Shown here: positions 16,354 through 23,832 of the stretch, piece after piece
Layout: the number at the start of each line of letters is the position of its first letter
Position numbering within the stretch: the first letter of the stretch is position 1
Origin: Lachnospiraceae bacterium
GTDB taxonomy: Bacteria > Bacillota > Clostridia > Lachnospirales > Lachnospiraceae
NCBI GenBank assembly: GCA_017461045.1
Contig: JAFTZJ010000010.1
Span: 1-58,268 of the forward strand
Length of the DNA stretch: 58,268 nt
Direction: 5' to 3'
Notes under the pieces: generated by a model
The model's database searches: none
What the model was told of the DNA's origin: nothing
What the model saw: the letters and a program-made list of their open reading frames with translations, nothing else
Program-made: the position numbers and the translations under genes

Positions 16354-18204
16354 CTATTCCAGATGATACTTTTCGTTAATTTCATCCAGTACTTCTTTCC
16401 AAATTGGAAGTAATTCATCAACTGCTTCCAGCAAATTGGACAAATACGTTTTCATCTGTCCGTACAAACGGATACTTTCCTGTTGCAAATCATCTTCTGC
16501 TTTCCACAACTCTTCTGAAACTGCAATGTCTGCATCAATCATTCTCTTAATCAGTATCCGCATTTCTAATTTATCACTGACTTCTCGTGTCACTTTTTCC
16601 AACTGTTTATCTATTGCATTTAATTCTTTGGGATTACCATTTCCACGTTGTAACAGTGTAATTGCACGTTCTGCCTGATGAAGCCCATCTGATACCATAC
16701 GCTGCAGATTCTTATATCTTGAATGTAACTGCTTTAGTTCTTGATATAAGTCCAATTTTTCTTCCTGCGTATTCCATACCTTCGGCACCTGATTCAGAAT
16801 TTCTGTTACGTTCCATTCCTGAACACAGTATGTATCCACCGCTTCTTTCAACGGCATTTGTACCGCACCCTGTAACTTCGCACCGCCTTCAGTTGCATTA
16901 ATGATTCGTCTATCTTCCAACGCAGGAATAGTCATATTATACCAGTCAATATATATTTTAAAGTCAGCTCTGGTTAGAATTTCACCACCATTATAACCTT
17001 CAACCATCAAGAGACCATAAAACAAGTCACCCTTATTCAGTTCACCTTTGCCGGCATGTGCCTTATCATCCGAAAACGCCAAATCCTGTCCTACTATTAT
17101 GATTGTTCGGAAGCCTAACTCAACTCCCATTTGAAAACATAAAGTAGCTACGGACCCGCCACCTTCCAGATAATCCAATCGCAAACCCTTACGACTCAGA
17201 ATTTCCGTATAATAGTCGTTTGTAGTAGATACATAAATCGGCTTTACTTCTCCGATTGCCTCTACAGAGTTATAATCCGAATCCGTTGCCAATGCCATCG
17301 GAATCTCTTTGGTCATCGGGTGTTGAAAATAACCGGCACCCTTCTGCGGGTCTACCGTACAAGCCAAATCCGGAACAATTCCTCTCTCTAACAGGAAACT
17401 TAGTGCACTATCTACGCAAATAATAAATGCCTTTCCCTTTGCCCTCCTAAGTTCCTCTGCATTTTTTTCCAAAGAAGGACCTGCTGCAACTATGATACAT
17501 GGCATCTCCTGTGGAAATACTCCTCGCATAGAATCAAATACCTTACAATCCAACAGCCACTTCAAAGCCTTTACTTCATTCTTCATTCCTGCTTGAGCAA
17601 ATCGCACCAATGACCTACGCTCTCCACCTTTACCGGATGCAATCCGCTTATGCATAGCTTTTACAACTTTATATTCCTCCGGAAATAGAACATCGTACTT
17701 CGAAAGAGCGCAAAGCAAAAAATGATTCCAATTTCTGAAATTTATATGTTCATACAATATTGATTCTAAAGAATTATCATTTATTCCTTTTACAATCAAT
17801 AATAATTTCCTATCTTCTAATAACCGTCTAACATCATATTCTTCCAGCACTTTACGAAAAATTGATATAGACGGCTCGTATACCACACATTTCCCGATTG
17901 GGCATTCATCTTTCATGATGGCTTCTACAACCATTCCATTCCCCATACCGAATAACAATAATACAGAACCAGGAGCCTCATCCTTAAATTGTGCCACATA
18001 ACGAATGGCTTCATTTGTGGGATGGTAGGTGCTATTCAAAACATGGACATCTTGGTTTCTAACATAAGCAAGGAATTTCTCTCCATCCAAAGCATCGCCA
18101 ACAAGCACCTGCTCTGCTTCTTCCGTATTCTGCTCCATTAGTCCTATATACAAGTCCTCGCGTTCACTTTTTAATACTTCCAGATTCTCTTCGTAAATAC
18201 CCAT
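16354..18204 (-). CDS. Maf/DUF115 flagellin glycosyltransferase, copy 2
   Basis: A 616-residue protein with the same core as its neighbour: VLLLFGMGNGMVVEAIM (about residue 80), CIIVAAGPSLEKNAEELRRAKG (about 253), LEGGGSVATLCFQMG and IIVGQDLAFSDDKAHAGKG. It lacks the N-terminal helical domain of copy 1 and has a long helical C-terminal extension after about residue 480. ATG at 18204 has GGAG eight bases upstream; the upstream in-frame codons lack a good site. Two different Mafs suggest two acceptors or two sugars; three flagellin types are present in the window. Confidence 0.88.
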   Translation of the reverse strand: MGIYEENLEVLKSEREDLYIGLMEQNTEEAEQVLVGDALDGEKFLAYVRNQDVHVLNSTYHPTNEAIRYVAQFKDEAPGSVLLLFGMGNGMVVEAIMKDECPIGKCVVYEPSISIFRKVLEEYDVRRLLEDRKLLLIVKGINDNSLESILYEHINFRNWNHFLLCALSKYDVLFPEEYKVVKAMHKRIASGKGGERRSLVRFAQAGMKNEVKALKWLLDCKVFDSMRGVFPQEMPCIIVAAGPSLEKNAEELRRAKGKAFIICVDSALSFLLERGIVPDLACTVDPQKGAGYFQHPMTKEIPMALATDSDYNSVEAIGEVKPIYVSTTNDYYTEILSRKGLRLDYLEGGGSVATLCFQMGVELGFRTIIIVGQDLAFSDDKAHAGKGELNKGDLFYGLLMVEGYNGGEILTRADFKIYIDWYNMTIPALEDRRIINATEGGAKLQGAVQMPLKEAVDTYCVQEWNVTEILNQVPKVWNTQEEKLDLYQELKQLHSRYKNLQRMVSDGLHQAERAITLLQRGNGNPKELNAIDKQLEKVTREVSDKLEMRILIKRMIDADIAVSEELWKAEDDLQQESIRLYGQMKTYLSNLLEAVDELLPIWKEVLDEINEKYHLE

Positions 18205-18223
18205 TATCCAACTCCAATTCCCC

Positions 18224-18490
18224 TTAGTTATCTTCAATAAACGGTTGCAATTCAAACACTAAAACATCTGCCAAAAGCACATATTCTTTTGTCTCCATCG
18301 CTTCCATTACATTTTTAACCAGCAACAAGCATGTACCCTGTACTTCTAATGGTAGTTGCATCAAGTATGTATTTAACTCCTGTACAAAGTTCGGCAATTT
18401 TGCTATTCCGCTTTCTAACCGATTCTGATAAAATGCATCTGCTATTTCTTGCAATTGAATCAATAATTTTTCATTTTGTTCCTTTGTCAT
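18224..18490 (-). CDS. small helical protein resembling a Maf N-terminal domain
   Basis: The 88-residue product ends VKNVMEAMETKEYVLLADVLVFELQPFIED. That pattern closely follows the Maf copy 1 segment near residues 80-110 (LTEIENAQVSGDTILMGDLYELQMLPILCD). The adjacent Maf copy 2 lacks such a domain. I infer a stand-alone accessory domain for a Maf, perhaps helping flagellin recognition. ATG at 18490 follows GAGGGTGTAT. It lies directly after the flagellin terminator and begins the island. Confidence 0.7.
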   Translation of the reverse strand: MTKEQNEKLLIQLQEIADAFYQNRLESGIAKLPNFVQELNTYLMQLPLEVQGTCLLLVKNVMEAMETKEYVLLADVLVFELQPFIEDN

Positions 18491-18525
18491 ATACACCCTC
18501 ATACATTATTCCGGATACAAATAAA

Positions 18526-18545
18526 GCTGACCCCTGAGGGCCAGC
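18526..18545 (-). terminator. terminator after the main flagellin gene
   Basis: An 8-bp stem GCTGGCCC/GGGGTCAGC-type (18526-18533 with 18538-18545, one G-T pair on the minus strand) with a 4-base loop and a following TTTATTT tract. It separates flagellin from the glycosylation island; incomplete termination would let the island be expressed at lower level than flagellin. Confidence 0.75.
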
Positions 18546-18569
18546 CCTATTTGCAATAACCTTATTTGA

Positions 18570-19361
18570 TTACTGAAGTAATGATAATACGCCCTGGTTA
18601 GACTGATTTGCCTGAGCCAACATAGACTGTGCAGCCTGCTGTACAATCTGTGACTTGCTGTAGTTAACCATTTCAGAAGCCATATCTGTATCACGGATAC
18701 GAGACTCAGCATCTGTTAAGTTCTCAGAGTAGTTCTCTAAGTTGTTAACTGTGTACTCAAGACGGTTCTGAACAGCACCAAGTGCAGAACGGTTAGCAGA
18801 TACAGACTTAATTGCTTCCTGTACTGCTTCAATTGTTGTACTAGCATTATCAAAGCTAGATACATCCTTAGAAGCTAATGAAACGCTTACCTTAATGGTA
18901 ATTGCCATGCTATCACCACTGTTAGCACCAATCTGTAAGTTACCGGTGAAATCTTTCAATTCCTTACCGTTGAACTTAGCGCGGCTAGCGATAGCCTTTA
19001 ATTCTGAATCCAATTGATCCATTTCATCCTGAATGGTATCACGATCTTCAGTAGCGTTAACATCGTTAGCTGCCTTAACTGACAGTTCTTCCATTCTCTG
19101 TAAGATAGCGTGCATCTCGTTCATGTTACCTTCAGCTGTCTGAATCATAGAAATACCATCTTCAGCATTGCTTACTGCCTGGTTCAAACCACGAATCTGT
19201 GCTCTCATCTTTTCAGAAATACTAAGACCTGCTGCATCGTCAGCTGCTCTGTTAATTCTGTAGCCGGAAGCCAACTTTTCAGAAGACTTCTTAACTACCT
19301 TAACGTTCTGACCTAACATTCTGTTTGTGTTGTTCGCTTGCAAATTGTGTTGTACTATCAT
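18570..19361 (-). CDS. hag: flagellin, minimal D0-D1 type
   Basis: This 263-residue flagellin consists almost only of D0/D1: MIVQHNLQANNTNRMLGQN, KLASGYRINRAADDAAGLSISEKMRAQIRGL, the helix ISMIQTAEGNMNEMHAILQRMEELSVKAAND, and a C-terminus ending AAQSMLAQANQSNQGVLSLLQ. There is no large variable D2/D3 domain. ATG at 19361 has CAAGGAGGAATTATT upstream; the in-frame codons further upstream are leader. It has a sigma-28 promoter, a structured leader with a CsrA-type site, and a strong terminator. It is probably the major filament protein and the likely substrate of the neighbouring Maf enzymes. Confidence 0.95.
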   Translation of the reverse strand: MIVQHNLQANNTNRMLGQNVKVVKKSSEKLASGYRINRAADDAAGLSISEKMRAQIRGLNQAVSNAEDGISMIQTAEGNMNEMHAILQRMEELSVKAANDVNATEDRDTIQDEMDQLDSELKAIASRAKFNGKELKDFTGNLQIGANSGDSMAITIKVSVSLASKDVSSFDNASTTIEAVQEAIKSVSANRSALGAVQNRLEYTVNNLENYSENLTDAESRIRDTDMASEMVNYSKSQIVQQAAQSMLAQANQSNQGVLSLLQ

Positions 19362-19383
19362 AATAATTCCTCCTTGAATATAA

Positions 19384-19457
19384 TGTAGCGTCCTTGCTAC
19401 ATGTACTAGAAGCCTTTGGCTTCCGTTGATTGATAGCTGAGTTGATACTTTATCAAC
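19384..19457 (-). promoter_or_regulatory. flagellin leader with three hairpins and a CsrA-type site
   Basis: Three small perfect hairpins follow one another in the minus-strand leader: GTTGATA/TATCAAC (19457-19441, 3-base loop), GAAGCC/GGCTTC (19423-19409, 3-base loop) and TGTAGC/GCTACA (19401-19384) with loop AAGGAC. The third presents GGA in the loop as in the known CsrA consensus, and the ribosome binding site CAAGGAGG downstream gives a second GGA. This is the two-site layout by which CsrA represses hag in Bacillus subtilis; csrA and fliW lie about 4 kb away. Confidence 0.7.
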
Positions 19458-19469
19458 CCTTGTATTATA

Positions 19470-19496
19470 TATATCGGACACTTTCTCCGATACTTA
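19470..19496 (-). promoter_or_regulatory. sigma-28 promoter of the flagellin gene
   Basis: On the minus strand TAAG (19496-19493), 15 bases, then CCGATATA (19477-19470), close to the TAAA-N15-GCCGATAA flagellar consensus. The predicted transcript would start near 19463, just before the first leader hairpin. Confidence 0.75.
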
Positions 19497-19526
19497 ATAC
19501 CTTTTTTGAAATTTTTTTAAAAATAT

Positions 19527-20009
19527 TTATTTTTTTTGATCCATAAAGATAGAATCGATATTTTGCGCACCTGCCATGGACTTATAATAGGACGAAGCCG
19601 CCTTTGATGAAGTCTTTACCTGTCGAATTTCTCGTTGCTGCACTGAAAATCTGGCTGCCAATTTCGTCTTGTTACGTTCTTCTAATGCCTGTAACTCTAC
19701 ACTTAAGTCTGTACACTTACGAATACTATTCTGAATGCGTTCGATTTCATTTCGGTATTTCGACTTGTTATCCTTTAGTTCTGCTTCTACACCATGAAAT
19801 ACATTCTCAAATCCCTCGTCTAACTCTGTCAACTGTGATAACAATGCATCCTTCTGTTCCATAGTCCCTTCAAAGGCATCCATATCCAAACTTTCTTCTT
19901 CTGCAAGAACGCTTTGTCTTCGAGTAGCCTCTAACAACGCCTGCAGTACAGAGATTTTTTTATTCAGTGATTCTTCCAAAATCTTTAAGTAATCTATTGT
20001 TGTTGCCAT
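19527..20009 (-). CDS. fliT: FliT-like flagellar chaperone
   Basis: A 160-residue, largely alpha-helical, charged protein (TIDYLKILEESLNKKISVLQALLEATRRQ...) located directly after fliS, the usual place of fliT. FliT binds the FliD cap protein and sometimes represses flagellar genes. Sequence similarity among FliT proteins is weak, so position carries most of the weight. ATG at 20009 follows GAGGTCTAT, overriding a longer in-frame start that would overlap fliS. An FlgN/YvyG-like helical chaperone is the alternative. Confidence 0.65.
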   Translation of the reverse strand: MATTIDYLKILEESLNKKISVLQALLEATRRQSVLAEEESLDMDAFEGTMEQKDALLSQLTELDEGFENVFHGVEAELKDNKSKYRNEIERIQNSIRKCTDLSVELQALEERNKTKLAARFSVQQREIRQVKTSSKAASSYYKSMAGAQNIDSIFMDQKK

Positions 20010-20026
20010 ATAGACCTCGCATTCTC

Positions 20027-20407
20027 TTATAATCTCGGTGCCTTTGCCAGCCGCATAATTTCCTTCCATGCATCTCGCATATCACGAATTTCCGTTAATG
20101 CCTCTTCCAAGATTACCGGATCCTTTTTCAAATTCGCTTGCACCAGCTTATGAAAAATATAGTCATAAATCACATCGAATTCTTCCGCAACTTTATAGCG
20201 ATGATCCAATGTTGTCTGCAATTCCACAATAATGTTTCTTGCCTTTTGGATATTAGTATTTGCTTTTTCGTAGTCCTTCTTCTCAATGGCACCCATTGCG
20301 ATATTACAGAACTTAATTGCTCCTTCATATAACATCAATGTCAATTCCGCCGGAGAAGCAGTTTCTACTTTTCTCGCGCCATAAGCCTGTGCTGCATTTT
20401 TTACCAT
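20027..20407 (-). CDS. fliS: flagellin export chaperone FliS
   Basis: A 126-residue protein matching FliS: NAAQAYGARKVETASPAELTLMLYEGAIKFCNIA, KANTNIQKARNIIVELQTTLD, and YDYIFHKLVQANLKKDPVILEEALTEIRDMRDAWKEI. FliS binds the C-terminal D0 of flagellin in the cytoplasm and prevents premature polymerisation. ATG 20407 has AGAGGTGGCAAT upstream. A divergent FliS-like paralogue lies at 43434-43913. Confidence 0.95.
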   Translation of the reverse strand: MVKNAAQAYGARKVETASPAELTLMLYEGAIKFCNIAMGAIEKKDYEKANTNIQKARNIIVELQTTLDHRYKVAEEFDVIYDYIFHKLVQANLKKDPVILEEALTEIRDMRDAWKEIMRLAKAPRL

Positions 20408-20428
20408 ATTGCCACCTCTAATGTACTA

Positions 20429-22450
20429 TTAATTGCCAAACAATCCGGACAAGCTGGATTGATTTGCCTGCATCTCAGCCATTGCTGCTTCCATCGCCGC
20501 AAATTGCTTATAATACTTATCTTCTATCTTGTTCATTCGTTCCTGAAGTTTATCCAACTTGTCATCGTAGCTCTCTATCTTCTTATCTAAATCTTTATCA
20601 TTATAGAAAGTTAATGCACTACTCAAGCTGGTTCCTTTCATTGAATTTTGGAAACTGCTATATAACTGCGTTCCTAATTCATTCAAGGTTTCAATCAAAG
20701 CATCCGGATTGTCTTCAATCGCCTTCCGCAACTGATCATCATACGCAGCATATTCCGGATCATCTGCATTTCCATTAATATGCAACTGTCCGTACTCATT
20801 CCACTTTCCGGTTACAATACCGAAAGAAGCCAACGAGTACCGCTTCGTTTCACCATCCGAACCTGTATACTCTACAGATTTATTCAATGTTGAACGCATG
20901 GTTGATAACAAAGAACTGATTGTGTTATCACGACGAAGTAAAGAACCCTTAATCTTATCTTCCCATTCCTTTACATCATCTTCAGACATTGCATCCTTCT
21001 CTTCATCTGTCAGCATATTGTAGTCTTTCGCACTGTCTGCATTATAAAGAGTGTTCATCTCCTTAATCAAGGCATTGTACTCTTTTACAAAATCTTTAAC
21101 TGCATTATAAATGGTATCTGTATCCGTTGACACCGTCAAACGAATTGGATTATCCTTCACTGTTCCGTCTGCATTCTTGGTTTCTGTCACATCGTTAACT
21201 GTAAAATTCAAACCATTCAAGCTAAAGTTATTAGATGACTGTTGGAAGGTTGCCCCATTATATACAACTATCGCATCTGAAGCATTTACTTTAGTAGAGG
21301 ATGCTGCATCCAATCCAAGCGTTTTTAATGCAGCGTCATTGTCTGCGGTCAATTCAAAATCAAAATCCGCTCCAGATTCTGTTGAGTTAACAAAGAACCG
21401 TCCCTGTTTCTCATCATAGCTAGCCGTTACACCCATCTTAGAGAACTGTGCAGCCAATCCGGATAAGGTTGTATTCTTGTCTATAGCAAAGGTATATTCC
21501 TTAGCCGAATCTCCCTTACCAACCTTCAATGTATAGGTTGTACCTTCTGCGATTCCCATATCTGTTAACTTAGTACTGCCTGTTACAGCTGCTTCCGTAT
21601 CAGATACGCTTGTTACGTTAAAGGCATTATCCATAGTTAAGATATTATCGCCGGTATCCTTTGTCTGTTTGCTAACCACAACACCCTTATTACTAATACC
21701 TAACGCTTTGGCAGAATCTTCATCTGTCGCCTTCAAAGTATAATTCATTCCGCCTTCATAACCGGTTACTTTACCTTCATCGTCTTTTACTTCCGTTGCA
21801 GTATTGTTCGTAAACTGCAAACCGCCTCTTGCCGCATTATAGCTTACAGTCATATCAATTCCTTCAGAGGCCAACGACTGATTCATGTTATCAATCATGC
21901 TCTGTAAAGTTCCGTCTGCTCCAACCTCTGCGGTAATGGTCTTAGTAATGGTTTGTTCATTACCATCTGCATCTGTAGTTGTATAGGAAATATCGAAACT
22001 CTTTCCTGCCAAATCAATAGCATTTCCCTTGTTGTCTACTAAATCTGCAACCTGAATATCCGCATTCTCGCTTGGCACATATGAAGTTGTCTTGAATGCT
22101 TTTCCCTTCAAACTTGCGCCTGTCAGATATGCAGAACTTGCCATCTGCTTTACAGACAAGGTATGCGCGCCTGTAACTGCATTGTTACTGGTGCTTACTT
22201 TAATCTTTGTGTTATCGCTTGCCTCTACTTTCTTCGCCTTGTAGGTACCAACCGACTTGAACTTACTTAAAGCACCTGTATAGAAGGAGTACAGCTTTGT
22301 GTTCAAAGAAGACCAAGCTTCTTTTTTCCATTTTAACTTTTCCTGTTCACCCTTTGCGGTATCTACCTTTGCTTTCTGTCCACTAATTAACTGGGTGATG
22401 ATTGTTTCGGTATCTAAGCCTGATGCCAGACCTGTCATTCTCATTGCCAT
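20429..22450 (-). CDS. fliD: flagellar filament cap protein FliD
   Basis: The 673-residue product starts RMTGLASGLDTETIITQLISGQKAKVDTAKGEQEKLKWKKEAW, the FliD N-terminal signature, and ends in a coiled region (DDKLDKLQERMNKIEDKYYKQFAAMEAAMAEMQANQSSLSGLFG). The middle holds extracellular domains rich in Asp, Thr and Lys, making the protein longer than the B. subtilis one. FliD caps the growing filament and folds flagellin at the tip. It lies between flaG and fliS in the sigma-28 operon. Confidence 0.95.
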   Translation of the reverse strand: MAMRMTGLASGLDTETIITQLISGQKAKVDTAKGEQEKLKWKKEAWSSLNTKLYSFYTGALSKFKSVGTYKAKKVEASDNTKIKVSTSNNAVTGAHTLSVKQMASSAYLTGASLKGKAFKTTSYVPSENADIQVADLVDNKGNAIDLAGKSFDISYTTTDADGNEQTITKTITAEVGADGTLQSMIDNMNQSLASEGIDMTVSYNAARGGLQFTNNTATEVKDDEGKVTGYEGGMNYTLKATDEDSAKALGISNKGVVVSKQTKDTGDNILTMDNAFNVTSVSDTEAAVTGSTKLTDMGIAEGTTYTLKVGKGDSAKEYTFAIDKNTTLSGLAAQFSKMGVTASYDEKQGRFFVNSTESGADFDFELTADNDAALKTLGLDAASSTKVNASDAIVVYNGATFQQSSNNFSLNGLNFTVNDVTETKNADGTVKDNPIRLTVSTDTDTIYNAVKDFVKEYNALIKEMNTLYNADSAKDYNMLTDEEKDAMSEDDVKEWEDKIKGSLLRRDNTISSLLSTMRSTLNKSVEYTGSDGETKRYSLASFGIVTGKWNEYGQLHINGNADDPEYAAYDDQLRKAIEDNPDALIETLNELGTQLYSSFQNSMKGTSLSSALTFYNDKDLDKKIESYDDKLDKLQERMNKIEDKYYKQFAAMEAAMAEMQANQSSLSGLFGN

Positions 22451-22467
22451 AACAATCCCCTCCTATC

Positions 22468-22914
22468 CTATCGCTTTTCATCTACCAGGATGCCAGCTAA
22501 TTCCAATGATTTTGCAATCATATCCAAAGTCTTCTCCGGCGGTATCTCTCGAATTACTTCTCCTGATTCCTGATCCATTACCTTAATCGAAATACGTTTC
22601 GTTGCCTCATGATAAGAAAATTGACACTCTGTATGTGTCGGACGAATCTTTGCATTGATATCACGCAAAGCACTCTCAACCTTTTCCTTAGATACTTCCT
22701 GAATCGGAACACCTTCTGAATACATCTGATCCTGCATGTTCTGATTCTGGTTTTGGTTGTTGTTTGCTCCGCTGTTATCTGCCGGATTCGATACTCTTAC
22801 ATAATTCTCACCTGCCGGCACTGCCGATTGTACACTGGTAACTTCCGGCGCTGCAGGCTTAATATTCCGTACAGTATTCGAAGCTACACTTGATTCAATT
22901 CCACCAATTCCCAT
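22468..22914 (-). CDS. flaG: FlaG family protein
   Basis: A 148-residue protein whose C-terminal half (RPTHTECQFSYHEATKRISIKVMDQESGEVIREIPPEKTLDMIAKSLELAGILVDEKR) is the FlaG domain; the N-terminal half is low-complexity and Asn/Gln-rich. FlaG affects filament length in several bacteria. ATG at 22914 follows GGAGGTGGAAATT; the in-frame GTG three codons upstream overlaps that site. First gene of the flaG-fliD-fliS-fliT operon. Confidence 0.9.
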   Translation of the reverse strand: MGIGGIESSVASNTVRNIKPAAPEVTSVQSAVPAGENYVRVSNPADNSGANNNQNQNQNMQDQMYSEGVPIQEVSKEKVESALRDINAKIRPTHTECQFSYHEATKRISIKVMDQESGEVIREIPPEKTLDMIAKSLELAGILVDEKR

Positions 22915-22991
22915 AATTTCCACCTCCGTGTGATTCTCTAACTTATTGTTCCTTCAATAAAATAGTAATAACAAAGATACTGCTAACTACT

Positions 22992-23018
22992 ATATCGACC
23001 ATCTTCCTCAATATATTA
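22992..23018 (-). promoter_or_regulatory. sigma-28 promoter of flaG-fliD-fliS-fliT
   Basis: On the minus strand TAAT (23018-23015), 15 bases, then GTCGATAT (22999-22992). Seven of eight -10 positions agree with the GCCGATAT form. It lies between the csrA terminator and flaG. Confidence 0.7.
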
Positions 23019-23067
23019 ACACTTTTTCCATATTTTTTCTATGATTCTAAAGAAAAAAGTCCAAAAA

Positions 23068-23089
23068 GGAGTTGCTTTACAGCAACCCC
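23068..23089 (-). terminator. terminator overlapping the csrA stop codon
   Basis: Stem GGGGTTGC/GCAACTCC (23089-23082 with 23075-23068, one G-T pair) with loop TGTAAA that contains the csrA stop codon; TTTTT and TTTTTT tracts follow. It ends the flgM-to-csrA operon before flaG. Confidence 0.75.
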
Positions 23090-23295
23090 TTCAATGCCTC
23101 CACTGCATTTGCCTGCTCAATAGCTTCCTTATTGGCATCTTTAATCTGAACATATAACTCTTTCCGGTACACCGGCACAGATTTCGGTGCGGTTATACCA
23201 ATCTTTACCTGTTCACCTTTAATTTCCAGGATTGTGATTTCGATATCATTTCCTACTACGATTGCTTCATTTTGTTTTCTGGATAATGCTAACAT
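23077..23295 (-). CDS. csrA: translational regulator CsrA
   Basis: A 72-residue CsrA: MLALSRKQNEAIVVGNDIEITILEIKGEQVKIGITAPKSVPVYRKELY is the full RNA-binding fold, with the usual charged C-terminal helix. CsrA represses flagellin translation by binding GGA loops in its leader and is antagonised by FliW. ATG at 23295 follows AGGTGAGTGATT, two bases after the fliW stop, so fliW and csrA are co-translated. Confidence 0.95.
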   Translation of the reverse strand: MLALSRKQNEAIVVGNDIEITILEIKGEQVKIGITAPKSVPVYRKELYVQIKDANKEAIEQANAVEALKGLL

Positions 23296-23297
23296 AA

Positions 23298-23756
23298 TCA
23301 CTCACCTGCCTTCTTTTTCTGAACTGCATCATACACATTAAATTTCGCTTCATACTCCGGATTCTCCACGATAATCTGTCCACCCTTACAGGTTGCAGAA
23401 TTAATCACAATCGGAGCCTTCATATTCGCTGTTACCTTGGTTACATCAGAAGATATAATTAATGTCAACAACACAACAATATCTTCATCTGCAGGATTAT
23501 CGATTGGCTCTAATAATGCATCCTCGATAATCGGATTGTATTCATCTAAGATTGCAAATGGCTCAATCACCGGCAACGCCAGATACGGATCTTCCATTGA
23601 CTGCAACCAACGAATTGCAGATTCCTCACCTTTTTCTAAATCATAGATAATTGCAAACTTGTGCTTATCTTCAATACCAATGATTCCGTTCGGGAATTCC
23701 AGAACCTTATCATCATCAATTGTAACTTCCCCAAATAGTCTTGTTTGTGCTACCAT
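23298..23756 (-). CDS. fliW: flagellar assembly factor FliW
   Basis: A 152-residue FliW: TRLFGEVTIDDDKVLEFPNGIIGIEDKHKFAIIYD, then FLWLQS-like IRWLQSMEDPYLALPVIEPF, and a C-terminal VNSATCKGGQIIVENPEY segment typical of the family. FliW binds flagellin and CsrA alternately, linking flagellin export to translation. ATG at 23756 has AAAAGGAGAA just before it; the longer upstream frame lacks homology and overlaps the flgL end. Confidence 0.95.
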   Translation of the reverse strand: MVAQTRLFGEVTIDDDKVLEFPNGIIGIEDKHKFAIIYDLEKGEESAIRWLQSMEDPYLALPVIEPFAILDEYNPIIEDALLEPIDNPADEDIVVLLTLIISSDVTKVTANMKAPIVINSATCKGGQIIVENPEYEAKFNVYDAVQKKKAGE

Positions 23757-23832
23757 ACCATTTCTCCTTTTCCGTCTTAATCTAAGATGCTTTTTCAAAG
23801 CCTCTCCCCATAAAGTAACTTTCCCATACTTC

